A stretch of 64,000 bases of DNA, taken from contig JADEXV010000004.1 of assembly GCA_015206945.1 (NCBI GenBank), positions 34,497 to 98,496 on the forward strand, written 5' to 3'. Numbering within the stretch: position 1 is the stretch's first letter; every line of letters starts with the position of its first letter. The notes under the pieces were generated by a model. That model saw nothing but the letters and a program-made list of their open reading frames with translations, was not told where the DNA came from and did not search any database. Made by a program: the position numbers and the translations under genes. This stretch comes from Nostocales cyanobacterium LEGE 12452 (GTDB lineage: Bacteria > Cyanobacteriota > Cyanobacteriia > Cyanobacteriales > Nostocaceae). This document shows, in pieces, positions 28,823 to 39,105 of this stretch.

Positions 28823-31800
28823 ATGGATATAGCAAATAACTTTATTAATAGTTTAAACGATAAAGACGAAATCGCTATTATTGGTATGGCAGGTCGTTTT
28901 CCTGGAGCAAATAAAGTTGATAGCTTTTGGCAAAACCTGCGGGATGGTGTAGAGTCAATTTCTTTTTTCACAGACGAGGAATTAATATCTGCTGGGATAG
29001 ATTCAGCATCACTGAATGATCCCAATTATGTGAAAGCAAGCGGTGTATTAGAAGATATAGAGTTATTTGATGCTTCCTTTTTTGGTTTTTCTCCTAGAGA
29101 AGCTGAAATTACAGACCCACAACACCGCCTTTTTATGGAATGTGTTTGGTCAGCTATAGAAAATGCTGGTTACAACTCTGAAACTTATAGTGGTCAAATT
29201 GGTCTTTTCGCTGGTGTAGCAGCAAGTTACTATCTGCTTTCAAACTTATATTCCAACCGAGAGTTAATGGAATCAGTAGACAGCTTCCAAACTTTGATTG
29301 GAAATGATAAAGATTTCCTGCCTACGCAAGTTTCTTACAAGTTAAATCTAAAAGGGCCAAGTATCAATGTACAGACTGCTTGCTCCACATCATTAGTGAC
29401 TGTCCATTTAGCCTGCCAAAGTTTAATGAATGGCGAAAGCGACATTGCTTTAGCTGGTGGTGTTTCTATTGCAGTGCCACAAAAAACTGGCTATCACTAT
29501 CAACAAGGAGGAATTCAATCTCCTGATGGTCATTGTCGAGCTTTTGACGCTCAAGCTAAAGGAACTAATGGTGGCAATGGTTTAGGTGTAGTAGTCTTGA
29601 AAAGATTAGAAGATGCTATTGCCGATGGTGATTTTATCCATGCAGTAATCAAGGGTTCAGCTGTTAATAACGATGGTTCTTTAAAGGTTGGATATACAGC
29701 CCCTAGTGTTGATGGTCAAAGGGAGGTAATTTTAGAAGCGCTTGCCCTAGCTGGTGTCGAACCTGAGACTGTTACTTATGTAGAAACACACGGTACAGGA
29801 ACCGTCTTAGGAGACCCGATTGAAATTAAGGCTCTTACACAAGCTTTTCGTGCTAGCACAAATAAAAAAGGCTTTTGTGCTATCGGTTCAGCAAAAACTA
29901 ATATTGGGCATCTGAATACAGCAGCGGGTGTGGCAGGATTAATTAAAACTATCCTTGCATTAAAACATAAACAAATACCTCCAAGCTTGCATTTTCAGGA
30001 GCCAAATCCACAAATAGATTTCGCTAATAGTCCCTTCTACGTCAACACCAATTTATCAGAGTGGAAAACCGACGGTACACCACGCCGAGCAGGTGTAAGT
30101 TCTTTCGGCATCGGTGGGACTAATGCTCATGTTATTTTGGAAGAAGCGCCAGTGATTGAGGCTTCAAGCCCCTCGCGTCCTTGGCAATTATTACTGTTAT
30201 CAGCCAAAACCAGCACGGCTTTAGACACTGCAACAGGGCAACTGCGTGATTATTTAGAGCAAAACCCTGATATTCCCTTACCAGATGTCTCTTACACCCT
30301 ACAAGTAGGTCGTCGAGCTTTTGACTATCGCCGTGTCATGATTACCCACGATCTAGATGATGCGGTGAAATCGCTTAACAGCCAAGATCCACAACGCATT
30401 TTTAGTCATCACTATGAGCCAAGTCATTGTCCAGTCATCTTCATGTTTTCGGGACAAGGGTCACAATATGCAAACATGGGTCAGGAACTATATGAAGTAG
30501 AACCGACGTTTAAAAAACACGTAGATAGTTGCGCTGTGATTTTGCAACCCCACCTCGGTCTTGATATTCGCTCTCTACTTTATCCCAAAGAACAAGATAC
30601 TGAGACTGCTTCAAAGCAACTACAACAAACAGCCCTTACCCAAAGCGCGTTATTTGTTACAGAGTACGCCCTGGCTCAGTTATTAATTTCATGGGGAGTA
30701 AAACCAGAAGCAATGATTGGTCACAGCATCGGGGAATATGTCGCCGCGACTGTTGCAGGTGTATTTTCCCTAGAAGATGCCCTATTGATTGTGGCAAAAA
30801 GGGGAGAGTTAATGCAACAAGTACCCACAGGAAGTATGCTGGCAATTAGGCTTCCAGAAAAAGATGTGCGATCGCTACTCTCTGCACAGACATTGGATAA
30901 AAATTCTCTCCAAATCGCAGCGATTAACAGCCCATCTTCATGTGTAGTGTCTGGAACAAACGAGGCAGTTGCGACACTAAGAAATCAATTATCCTCTCAA
31001 CAAGTTGAATGTCAACTGTTGCATACGTCTCATGCGTTCCATTCCCAAATGATGGAACCAATACTAAAAGCATTTATTGAGGCTGTAAAAAAAGTCAAAC
31101 TGAATCCACCACGCATTCGCTTTACTTCTAATGTCACTGGTAGTTGGATTACAGATGCACAAGCCACAAATCCTGATTATTGGTGTCAACATTTGCGAGA
31201 AACTGTGAGATTTTCAGATGGAATATCTCTACTGTTAAAACAGTTTGAAGGTGTTTTTCTAGAAGTGGGGCCAGGACGGACATTAAGCACATTAACAACA
31301 CAGCATTTAGATAAAAATGCCAAACAACAAGTATTAACTTCATTACGCCATATTCAAGACCAACAATCTGATGTTAACTTTTTGTTGCAGACATTAGGTC
31401 GGTTATGGCTGGCTGGTGTAGAAATAGATTGGTCAGGATTTTATACCCACGAGCAGCGTCATCGTCTACCTTTGCCGACTTACCCCTTTGAACGACAACG
31501 GTACTGGATTGATGCTAAAAAGCAAGGACAAGATAGCGATGTCTACGACGGGCTACGCCTACACACACCAGTATCACTGGCTAAAAAACCTGATATAGCC
31601 GACTGGTTTTATATTCCTTTTTGGAAACCTTCTTTACCCCCAGTACAACTAAAATATCAAGAATTAGCAGTTCCAAAATCCAGCACTTTGGTATTTCTTG
31701 ATGAGTGCGGCTTGGGTATCAAATTGGTAAAAGAACTAGAAAAACACAACGAGGATGTTATTACTGTAAAACTCGGTGAAAGATTTACGAGATTAGGTCA

Positions 31801-33517
31801 GTCTCAATATACGATTAATCCTCAAAATCATCATGATTATGATACACTAATCAAGGAAATTATCGGACAAAAGCAGTTACCCAAAACGATAGTTCATCTC
31901 TCAAATGTTACACTTAGTAGTAACCAAGAATTAGAAATTGAACAAGTTGAACAAGCTCAAATAAGAGGATTTTACAGTCTCCTATATCTTGCCCAAGCTT
32001 TGGGAAAACAAGAAACTACTGATGATTTTAACATTACAGTTATTTCTAACAATCTACACTCAGTAAGTGGAACAGAAGTACTTTATCCAGAGAAAGCAAC
32101 TTTAGTCGGAACAGTTAAAGTTATTTCTCAAGAATATTCAAATATTAATTGCCGTAGTATTGATGTTATCCTACCCCCCAACGGTAGTTGGCAAGAAGAA
32201 AAACTTTTAGAAAAAATACTAGCAGAACTAACGGTTGATGATTCCGAAAAGTTAATTGCTTATCGAGGTTTGAATCGGTGGGTGCAAAGTTTTGAGCCTG
32301 TGCGCTTTGAGCAAGCTAAAATCGAAAAGCCTCGACTAAGAGAAAAAGGAGTCTATTTAATTACAGGTGGACTCGGAGGTATTGGACTTGTTTTAGCAGA
32401 ATACTTAGCTCGAACTGTACAAGCAAAACTACTGTTAGTAGGACGTTCTGCTTTGCCAAAAAAAGATGAGTGGGAAAAATGGCTTACTAGTCATGATGAG
32501 GCTGATAGTACTAGCTGCAAGATTCGCAAAATTCAAGAGATCGAACAGTTGGGTGCAGAAGTTTTGGTAGTGAATGCTGATGTGGCTAACCAGGAAGAAA
32601 TGCAAAATGCGATCGCTCGCGCTCAAGAGCAATTTAGTCAGCTAAATGGTGTTATCCACGCTGCTGGAGTTGTTAGTGGTGAATCTATTCAAAAGATAGG
32701 TAAAATTGAATGTGAGCAACAATTTAAAGCAAAAATATATGGACTTTTAGTATTAGAAAAAGTTTTGCAAGATAAACAGCTTGATTTTTGTTTATTACTA
32801 TCTTCTTTATCGTCTGTTTTAGGAGGATTAGGATTTATTGCCTATTCAGCAGCAAATATCTTTATTGATGCTTTTGTACACCAACATAATCAGAACCATC
32901 CAGTCTCATGGACAAGCATAAGTTGGGATGGCTGGCAACTTGAAAAAGAAAATAAACAAAGTACATCTTTAGGTGCAAGTTTGCATGAATTGGCTATTCA
33001 GCCAGAAGAGGGGATAAAAGTATTTGAAAGAATTCTAAGCTGTAGTGAATTTAATCATATAGTTGTCTCTACTGGAGAACTGCAAGCTAGAATTAACCAA
33101 TGGCTGAAGCTGGAATCTTTACCAGAAAAAGAAGCAAATTTATTACTGTATGACAGGCCTGATTTAGAGAATATATACGTTGCTCCTAGAAATGAGATTG
33201 AGCAAGATATTGCTAATATATGGCAAGAGATTCTGGGGATAAAAAATGTCGGACTCCATGATAACTTTTTTGAATTAGGAGGAGATTCTCTATTAATAAT
33301 TCAAGTTCGTAGTAGAATGCTCAAAAAATTAAATAGAAATTTATCTGTTGGAGAACTATTTGAATATTCAACAGTAAGTACTTTAGCTGAATATATTGGC
33401 AACAAAAAAATTGAGGAACCAACATTCCAACAAGCCGCTCAACGTGCTAGCAGAAAAGAAGCGGCTATGCAAGAAAAAAGACAATTAATGCAACAAAGGA
33501 GGAAGGTACATGGATAA
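28823..33517 (+). CDS. Type I PKS: KS-AT-KR-ACP
   Basis: This 1564-residue polyketide synthase should add one malonate to the Thr-ended chain and reduce it to a beta-hydroxy. KS: TACSTS with Cys187. AT: GHSIGE with Ser635 and HAFH at 737, malonyl type. KR: complete TGGLGGIG from 1181, Tyr1341 in IAYSAANIF, and SSLSS serines. ACP: GGDS with Ser1489. No DH, ER or methyltransferase. The C-terminal tail is arginine/glutamine-rich (EKRQLMQQRRKVHG), the type that precedes a KS in this cluster. It overlaps the next PKS by 8 bases, and a strong AGGAGG (33497-33502) inside the tail serves as that gene's ribosome-binding site, so the two are coupled and probably act in sequence. A 267-bp stretch of the AT is identical to the AT of the next PKS. 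Confidence 0.95.
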   Translation: MDIANNFINSLNDKDEIAIIGMAGRFPGANKVDSFWQNLRDGVESISFFTDEELISAGIDSASLNDPNYVKASGVLEDIELFDASFFGFSPREAEITDPQHRLFMECVWSAIENAGYNSETYSGQIGLFAGVAASYYLLSNLYSNRELMESVDSFQTLIGNDKDFLPTQVSYKLNLKGPSINVQTACSTSLVTVHLACQSLMNGESDIALAGGVSIAVPQKTGYHYQQGGIQSPDGHCRAFDAQAKGTNGGNGLGVVVLKRLEDAIADGDFIHAVIKGSAVNNDGSLKVGYTAPSVDGQREVILEALALAGVEPETVTYVETHGTGTVLGDPIEIKALTQAFRASTNKKGFCAIGSAKTNIGHLNTAAGVAGLIKTILALKHKQIPPSLHFQEPNPQIDFANSPFYVNTNLSEWKTDGTPRRAGVSSFGIGGTNAHVILEEAPVIEASSPSRPWQLLLLSAKTSTALDTATGQLRDYLEQNPDIPLPDVSYTLQVGRRAFDYRRVMITHDLDDAVKSLNSQDPQRIFSHHYEPSHCPVIFMFSGQGSQYANMGQELYEVEPTFKKHVDSCAVILQPHLGLDIRSLLYPKEQDTETASKQLQQTALTQSALFVTEYALAQLLISWGVKPEAMIGHSIGEYVAATVAGVFSLEDALLIVAKRGELMQQVPTGSMLAIRLPEKDVRSLLSAQTLDKNSLQIAAINSPSSCVVSGTNEAVATLRNQLSSQQVECQLLHTSHAFHSQMMEPILKAFIEAVKKVKLNPPRIRFTSNVTGSWITDAQATNPDYWCQHLRETVRFSDGISLLLKQFEGVFLEVGPGRTLSTLTTQHLDKNAKQQVLTSLRHIQDQQSDVNFLLQTLGRLWLAGVEIDWSGFYTHEQRHRLPLPTYPFERQRYWIDAKKQGQDSDVYDGLRLHTPVSLAKKPDIADWFYIPFWKPSLPPVQLKYQELAVPKSSTLVFLDECGLGIKLVKELEKHNEDVITVKLGERFTRLGQSQYTINPQNHHDYDTLIKEIIGQKQLPKTIVHLSNVTLSSNQELEIEQVEQAQIRGFYSLLYLAQALGKQETTDDFNITVISNNLHSVSGTEVLYPEKATLVGTVKVISQEYSNINCRSIDVILPPNGSWQEEKLLEKILAELTVDDSEKLIAYRGLNRWVQSFEPVRFEQAKIEKPRLREKGVYLITGGLGGIGLVLAEYLARTVQAKLLLVGRSALPKKDEWEKWLTSHDEADSTSCKIRKIQEIEQLGAEVLVVNADVANQEEMQNAIARAQEQFSQLNGVIHAAGVVSGESIQKIGKIECEQQFKAKIYGLLVLEKVLQDKQLDFCLLLSSLSSVLGGLGFIAYSAANIFIDAFVHQHNQNHPVSWTSISWDGWQLEKENKQSTSLGASLHELAIQPEEGIKVFERILSCSEFNHIVVSTGELQARINQWLKLESLPEKEANLLLYDRPDLENIYVAPRNEIEQDIANIWQEILGIKNVGLHDNFFELGGDSLLIIQVRSRMLKKLNRNLSVGELFEYSTVSTLAEYIGNKKIEEPTFQQAAQRASRKEAAMQEKRQLMQQRRKVHG
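30561..30827 (+). repeat. 267-bp exact repeat in AT domain, copy 1
   Basis: By direct comparison these 267 bases, inside the AT of the PKS at 28823 and spanning GHSIGE, appear identical to 35233-35499 in the next PKS, while flanking bases differ at several percent. A second less perfect stretch of high identity covers about 31040-31400 against 35690-36050. This pattern fits recent gene conversion between tandem paralogs more than uniform divergence. Confidence 0.85.
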
Positions 33518-36500
33518 CCAAGAAATCCACGATTCTATCAGAAGCATAGCCGTAATCGGTATAGTTGGTCGATTTTCAGCTACTAAAAGTATTGAGGAGT
33601 TTTGGGAGAGTTTATGTCAGGGAAAAGAGTTAATTTCCTTCTTTAGTGATGAAGAATTAGAGGCTTCAGGCGTAGATCCAGAATTTTTGAGCGATCGCAA
33701 TTATGTGAAAGCTGGTGTTCGTCTGCCAGATATTGAGATGTTTGATGCGCCTTTCTTCGATATTTCGCCAAGAGAAGCCGAAATTATTGATCCTCAACAC
33801 CGGATTTTGCTTGAATGTGCTTGGCAAGCATTGGAAAATGCTGGTTATGAACCTGGTTCAGGCAAAGGCTTGACTGGTGTTTATGTGGGAACCAATATGA
33901 GTAATTACTTTCTAACCAAACTCAGTTCCCGCCCTGATATGATTCAATCAATGGGTTTGTCAATTATATATGGCAATAGCCAGGACTTCGCCGCTACAAG
34001 AGTTTCATATAAATTGAATCTGAAAGGGCCCAGTCTCAATGTTCAGACTGCTTGCTCTACATCATTGGTTGCTGTTCACTCAGCTTGCCAAGGATTGCTA
34101 AACTATGAATGCGATATGGCTTTAGCAGGTGGTATTTCCATAGAATCTCTCGAAAAGCAAGGTTATTTCTATCAAGAAGGAAGTATCACTTCTCCTGATG
34201 GTCACTGTCGAGCTTTTGATGCTAATGCCCAAGGAACTATTTTTGGAGATGGAGCCGGGGTTGTTGTCCTCAAGAGATTAGAGGATGCTTTAGCAGATGG
34301 TGATTGCATTCATGCAGTAATTAAAGGTTCAGCCATCAATAATGATGGTGCAGCAAAAGTGGGATATACGGCTCCTAGTGTGAGTGGTCAAGCTGAGGTG
34401 ATAGCTGAGGCTCAAGCGATCGCAGGGGTTGCTCCAGAAACCATCACTTATATCGAGGCTCACGGAACTGGTACAGCTTTGGGAGATCCTATTGAAATTA
34501 GTGCTTTGAAAAAGGCATTTGCAGTTCGCACCAAACAGAAAGGATTTTGTGCGATCGCATCAGTAAAAAGCAATATCGGGCATTTGAATACAGCTGCTGG
34601 TGTGACAGGACTAATTAAAACTATCCTTGCACTAAAACATCAACAAATACCTCCTAGTCTGCACTTTGAACATCCTAATCCTGAGATAGATTTCGCCAAT
34701 AGTCCCTTTTATGTCAACACTAAATTATCAGAGTGGAAAACCAACGGTACACCTCGCAGAGCAGGTGTAAGTTCTTTTGGGATTGGCGGGACTAATGCCC
34801 ATGTGATTTTGGAAGAAGCCCCAGCTACTGAAGCTTTCAGCCCTTCGCGTCCGTGGCAATTGTTACTCCTGTCAGCCAAAACCAGCACAGCGTTGGAAAC
34901 CGCGACAGCGCAATTATCTACTCACTTGGAGCAAAATCCTGATATTCACCTACCTGATGTCGCTCATACTCTACAAGTGGGTCGTCGGGCTTTTGAACAT
35001 TGTCGTATGGTAGTTTGCCATGACCAAGAGGATGCAGTCAAAGCGCTGACTTCCCTTGATCCACAACGTGTTTTTACTTACCACCGCAAGCCTAGTCATT
35101 GTCCAATCATCTTCATGTTTTCGGGACAAGGAGCGCAATATGCAAACATGGGAAGAGAACTGTATGAAATTGAACCGACATTTGCTCAACACGTAGATAG
35201 TTGCGCCGAGATTTTGCAACTCCACCTTGGTTTTGATATTCGCTCTCTACTTTATCCCAAAGAACAAGATACTGAGACTGCTTCAAAGCAACTACAACAA
35301 ACAGCCCTTACCCAAAGCGCGTTATTTGTTACAGAGTACGCCCTGGCTCAGTTATTAATTTCATGGGGAGTAAAACCAGAAGCAATGATTGGTCACAGCA
35401 TCGGGGAATATGTCGCCGCGACTGTTGCAGGTGTATTTTCCCTAGAAGATGCCCTATTGATTGTGGCAAAAAGGGGAGAGTTAATGCAACAAGTACCCAA
35501 AGGAAGTATGCTGGCAATTCGACTTCCAGAAAAAGATGTGCGATCGCTCTTGGCTGATGCTTCTCTAGAAATCGCAGTCATTAACAGCTCATCTTCCTGT
35601 GTAGTTTCTGGTAGCTGTGAGGCGATCGCAGCACTACAAAATCAATTATCCTCTGAAGAAGTTGAATGTCGGCTGTTGCATACATCTCATGCGTTTCATT
35701 CACAAATGATGGAACCAATACTAGAAGCATTTATTGAGGCTGTAAAAAAAGTCAAACTGAATCCACCACGCATTCGCTTTATTTCTAATGTCACTGGTAG
35801 TTGGATTACAGATGCACAAGCCACAAATCCCGATTATTGGTGTCAACATTTGCGACAAACCGTGAGGTTTTCAGATGGAATATCTCTACTGTTAAAGCAG
35901 TTTGAAGGTATTTTTCTGGAGGTGGGGCCGGGGCGAACTTTAAGTACTATTACGACACAGCATTTAGATAAAAATAGCAAACAACAAGTACTAACTTCAT
36001 TACGCCATATTCAAGACCAACAATCGGATATTAACTTTTTGTTGCAGACATTAGGTCGGTTGTGGCTTTTTGGCATAAAGATTGACTGGTCGGGATTTTA
36101 TACTCACGAGCAGCGTCATCGTTTACCTTTGCCTACCTATCCTTTTGAGCGACAAAGATACTGGATTGATGCTAAATCTCCATCGCCTTCTTTAAATAGT
36201 AAGCCAGTAAAATTAGATAATAAACAAGATATTACCGACTGGTTTTATGTTCCTTCATGGAAACGCTCTTTACTGCCTAATTCATCCTCTTCTCAAATAG
36301 AATCTAAACAAGATGAGTGGCTATTTTTTGTTGATGAATTAGGAGTTGGTGAACAATTAATTAATGCGTTGATAAATCAAGGTAAAAATGTCATTACGGT
36401 TAAGCAGGGAGAAAAGTTTAGTAAAGTAAGAGATCATGCTTATACAATTAATCCCTACATATCCGAAGACTATGACACTTTGTTTCAAGAGCTCATTTTA

Positions 36501-38147
36501 TTCGGTAAAATTCCCCAGAATATTGCTTATTTATGGAGCATCGAGAAACTAGAAAATTTTCAATCTGGAAAATATTTAGAATTCAACAGTTTGCTGTTTT
36601 TAACGCAGAGCATTAGTAAGCTCAAAATTAGCGATCGCGCCCAGCGCAGTACCCTTACGGAGAACCGCTTACAACTTTATGTCATATCAAATAACATTCA
36701 AGAGGTCAATGGCAATGAAAAAATAGACCCAGAAAAGGCAACAATATTAGGTTTATGTAAAGTTCTTCCTCAAGAATATTCTAATATTAACTGTAAGTGT
36801 ATTGATATTGGCTTCACAACTCAACAAAATGGAGAAGAAGAAAATGATAAAAGGATTATTGAGCAACTTTTAAGTGAGTTAACAAATGTATCTTCAGATT
36901 TAGTTGTTGCTTATCGTGGTTCCTATCGTTGGGTACAAACATTTGAGCCAGTTTGCTTAGAGTCAGTAGTTGAAGAAAAACTACCGTTGAGGAAACAGGG
37001 TGTTTACCTTTTTCCTGGTGGATTAGAAACGATTGAAATTGTACTTGCAGAATATCTAGCAAAATCTCTACAAGCCAAACTTATATTTATTGAGGATTCT
37101 GCTTTTCCACAAAAAGATGAATATTTACGATGGTTGGAAACTCACACCCCAGAAGATGAAGTGAGACGCAAAATTGAAAAACTGCAAACATTGGCTGAGT
37201 TGGGTGCAGAAATTTTGGTCTTGGGCGCAGATACAACCAACTATGAACAAATGTATCAGAGCCTTAGACCTGAGAATATTGGTCAACTTCACGGGGTTAT
37301 TTATTCGACTGGAATAAAGCTTGAAAATATATTTAGTTCAATTCCAGAAATTGGTAAGATACAATTAGGAAATTTATTTGACTCTCAACATCGCAAAATT
37401 AGTGTATTAGAAAATGTTTTAAATAATAAAAAATTAGATTTTTGTGTTGTATTCTCTTCTTTATCTTCCATTTTAGGAGGATTTGGGTTAGGTTTATATT
37501 CAGCAGTTAATCATTTGATAGATGCTTTTAATGCTCGGCATAACCGAAATTATTCTTTGCCGTGGTACGCTGTAAATTTGGACAAAATACAACTTAATAC
37601 GACTCAAGACAAAAAGACTATTGAACAAGCATTTGGGGTAGAATTAGCAATTACTTCAGCAGAAATTATAGAAGTATTTAAACGAATATTATCTGTTGAT
37701 AAACGAACTCAGGTTGTTGTTTCTACGATAGATATTAAAGCTAGGTGGGAGCGCACATTTAATCTCGACTCTCTACCAGATTCAAAATCTTCCTCTCAAA
37801 TAGATTTATCCTCACGCTACTCCAGGCCTAATCTTAGTAATTCATATATTGCTCCAATAAATGAGTTGGAAAAACAAGTCACCCAAATATGGCAAGAGGT
37901 ACTTGGAATTGCAGAAGTTGGTATTTACGACAACTTTTATGAGTTAGGAGGAGACTCTATCATTGCAACTCAACTAGTTTCTCGATTGCGAACAAAGTTT
38001 CCTGTAGATTTACCACTACGTGACCTTTTATTGTCAGCAATGATCCCAATCAAACAAGCAGAAATGATTGAGCAACTTATGTTGGAAAAAATTGAGACTT
38101 TGTCTGACAAAGAGGTAGAATCTTTTTTAGCTAATTTTATCCAATAA
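33510..38147 (+). CDS. Type I PKS: KS-AT-(inactive KR)-ACP
   Basis: This 1545-residue polyketide synthase has KS TACSTS with Cys182, AT GHSIGE with Ser630 and HAFH at 727 (malonyl), and ACP GGDS with Ser1483. The KR-like region has lost its NADPH-binding loop: where the sister enzymes have TGGLGGIG, this one reads PGGLETIE from 1169, replacing three glycines and the Thr. The Lys region is also altered and YSAVN replaces YSAAN, although Tyr1330 remains. It should therefore leave the beta-keto group unreduced. The tail ends in ETLSDKEVESFLANFIQ, the same docking type as the first PKS, and the next synthetase is again an NRPS with a matching LSPAKKALLEKW start. The gene overlaps the upstream PKS and is followed, 52 bp on, by a methyltransferase that might act on the enolised keto group (inference). 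Confidence 0.94.
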   Translation: MDNQEIHDSIRSIAVIGIVGRFSATKSIEEFWESLCQGKELISFFSDEELEASGVDPEFLSDRNYVKAGVRLPDIEMFDAPFFDISPREAEIIDPQHRILLECAWQALENAGYEPGSGKGLTGVYVGTNMSNYFLTKLSSRPDMIQSMGLSIIYGNSQDFAATRVSYKLNLKGPSLNVQTACSTSLVAVHSACQGLLNYECDMALAGGISIESLEKQGYFYQEGSITSPDGHCRAFDANAQGTIFGDGAGVVVLKRLEDALADGDCIHAVIKGSAINNDGAAKVGYTAPSVSGQAEVIAEAQAIAGVAPETITYIEAHGTGTALGDPIEISALKKAFAVRTKQKGFCAIASVKSNIGHLNTAAGVTGLIKTILALKHQQIPPSLHFEHPNPEIDFANSPFYVNTKLSEWKTNGTPRRAGVSSFGIGGTNAHVILEEAPATEAFSPSRPWQLLLLSAKTSTALETATAQLSTHLEQNPDIHLPDVAHTLQVGRRAFEHCRMVVCHDQEDAVKALTSLDPQRVFTYHRKPSHCPIIFMFSGQGAQYANMGRELYEIEPTFAQHVDSCAEILQLHLGFDIRSLLYPKEQDTETASKQLQQTALTQSALFVTEYALAQLLISWGVKPEAMIGHSIGEYVAATVAGVFSLEDALLIVAKRGELMQQVPKGSMLAIRLPEKDVRSLLADASLEIAVINSSSSCVVSGSCEAIAALQNQLSSEEVECRLLHTSHAFHSQMMEPILEAFIEAVKKVKLNPPRIRFISNVTGSWITDAQATNPDYWCQHLRQTVRFSDGISLLLKQFEGIFLEVGPGRTLSTITTQHLDKNSKQQVLTSLRHIQDQQSDINFLLQTLGRLWLFGIKIDWSGFYTHEQRHRLPLPTYPFERQRYWIDAKSPSPSLNSKPVKLDNKQDITDWFYVPSWKRSLLPNSSSSQIESKQDEWLFFVDELGVGEQLINALINQGKNVITVKQGEKFSKVRDHAYTINPYISEDYDTLFQELILFGKIPQNIAYLWSIEKLENFQSGKYLEFNSLLFLTQSISKLKISDRAQRSTLTENRLQLYVISNNIQEVNGNEKIDPEKATILGLCKVLPQEYSNINCKCIDIGFTTQQNGEEENDKRIIEQLLSELTNVSSDLVVAYRGSYRWVQTFEPVCLESVVEEKLPLRKQGVYLFPGGLETIEIVLAEYLAKSLQAKLIFIEDSAFPQKDEYLRWLETHTPEDEVRRKIEKLQTLAELGAEILVLGADTTNYEQMYQSLRPENIGQLHGVIYSTGIKLENIFSSIPEIGKIQLGNLFDSQHRKISVLENVLNNKKLDFCVVFSSLSSILGGFGLGLYSAVNHLIDAFNARHNRNYSLPWYAVNLDKIQLNTTQDKKTIEQAFGVELAITSAEIIEVFKRILSVDKRTQVVVSTIDIKARWERTFNLDSLPDSKSSSQIDLSSRYSRPNLSNSYIAPINELEKQVTQIWQEVLGIAEVGIYDNFYELGGDSIIATQLVSRLRTKFPVDLPLRDLLLSAMIPIKQAEMIEQLMLEKIETLSDKEVESFLANFIQ
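35233..35499 (+). repeat. 267-bp exact repeat in AT domain, copy 2
   Basis: Partner of 30561-30827, in the same position of the AT domain of the third PKS and in the same reading frame. The boundary is sharp: the base before the block differs (C against T) and after the shared gtaccca the copies diverge (cag against aag). Confidence 0.85.
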
Positions 38148-38199
38148 TTATCAAATTGTTCAATTTCCAAACTTTCTTTTGAAACAGGAAAAATAGTTT

Positions 38200-38955
38200 A
38201 TGTCTCTACTCAGCCCTATTCCAGATTATGAAGCTTTTGCTCGGATGCAGAACGAATTAAAGACTACAGATGAAGAAATACTAGCAGGTATAATACCTAT
38301 TTTAGAAAACTTCATGCTACAACATATTCCTAAAGAAGCGGATATTCTCGATCTTGGTTGTGGTTCAGGAAAATTGGTACAACAGCTTCATCTTAAAGGG
38401 TATCAAATGACTGGACTTGATGCTTCCAAAGAACTGTTGCGTTATGCCAGAAGCAACGCACCTGAGAGTAAATTTATCCTTAATGATATACGTCAATTTG
38501 AGCTACCACCTACTTTTGATGGGGTTTTATCGCATCTTGTTCTACTGTTTATTTTAAACGTTGAAGAATTAACATCTGTTTTCCGAAACGTGTATGCAGC
38601 ACTGCGAGATAAAGGATTATTTGTATTTACTATACCAATAACAGATTGGTATCATGAAATTGCTCCACCAATTTTCGACCATGTTAATGTTAATGATGAA
38701 TGTGCACTAATTGAAATATTCCATTATAAACCAGAAGAAAGGCTTTGGGAAATTCAGGTTACTGGATTTGAGTTAATAGAAAATATTTGGAAACGTTCAG
38801 ATACTACTTGGTTAAGAAAAGATTTCTTTTTAGCAGACGTACAATTGGGACTAGAAAAAGCTGGTTTTAAAGATATTAGTTATTACAAGCTCAAAGATTT
38901 TGGTTCTGAAGATAATAGTATGGCTTGCTTTATTTGTCGAAAGAAAGAGATATAA
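38200..38955 (+). CDS. Free class I SAM-dependent methyltransferase
   Basis: A 251-residue single-domain methyltransferase with the Rossmann-like SAM motif I ILDLGCGSG at 49-57, an acidic residue at the end of strand 2 (GLDAS) and the motif II/III region (NDIRQFELPPTFDGVLSH). It is not fused to a synthetase. It sits between the PKS with the dead KR and the terminal NRPS, in the same direction, so it is almost certainly a tailoring enzyme of this pathway. Candidates are O-methylation of the enolised beta-keto group (as BarF is proposed to do in barbamide) or of one of the beta-hydroxyls; N-methylation of a side chain is also possible. The sequence alone does not tell which atom is methylated. 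ATG 38200 is preceded by a weak AGGA about 8 bases upstream. Confidence 0.9.
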   Translation: MSLLSPIPDYEAFARMQNELKTTDEEILAGIIPILENFMLQHIPKEADILDLGCGSGKLVQQLHLKGYQMTGLDASKELLRYARSNAPESKFILNDIRQFELPPTFDGVLSHLVLLFILNVEELTSVFRNVYAALRDKGLFVFTIPITDWYHEIAPPIFDHVNVNDECALIEIFHYKPEERLWEIQVTGFELIENIWKRSDTTWLRKDFFLADVQLGLEKAGFKDISYYKLKDFGSEDNSMACFICRKKEI

Positions 38956-39026
38956 AGTGCAATTTTAAATGTAGACATGAAATATATACCTTCAAAGAAA
39001 TAATAGGGTTACACATATCTAAAATC

Positions 39027-39069
39027 AGATTGTTATGAATTGGACTATTATATAGTTCATACACAATCT
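39027..39069 (+). promoter_or_regulatory. Stem-loop ahead of the terminal NRPS
   Basis: In the 150-bp gap after the methyltransferase, AGATTGTTATGAA (39027-39039) is mirrored by TTCATACACAATCT (39056-39069), and the loop contains a nested ACTAT/ATAGT hairpin (39044-39056). The structure ends 36 bases before the ATG at 39106. It is AT-rich and lacks a U-run, so it is not an obvious terminator; it could protect or regulate the downstream message. This is the largest gap between biosynthetic genes up to this point. Confidence 0.4.
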
Positions 39070-39105
39070 AATACGAAAGCTTTAGGATAGATACAGGTGC
39101 AAATC

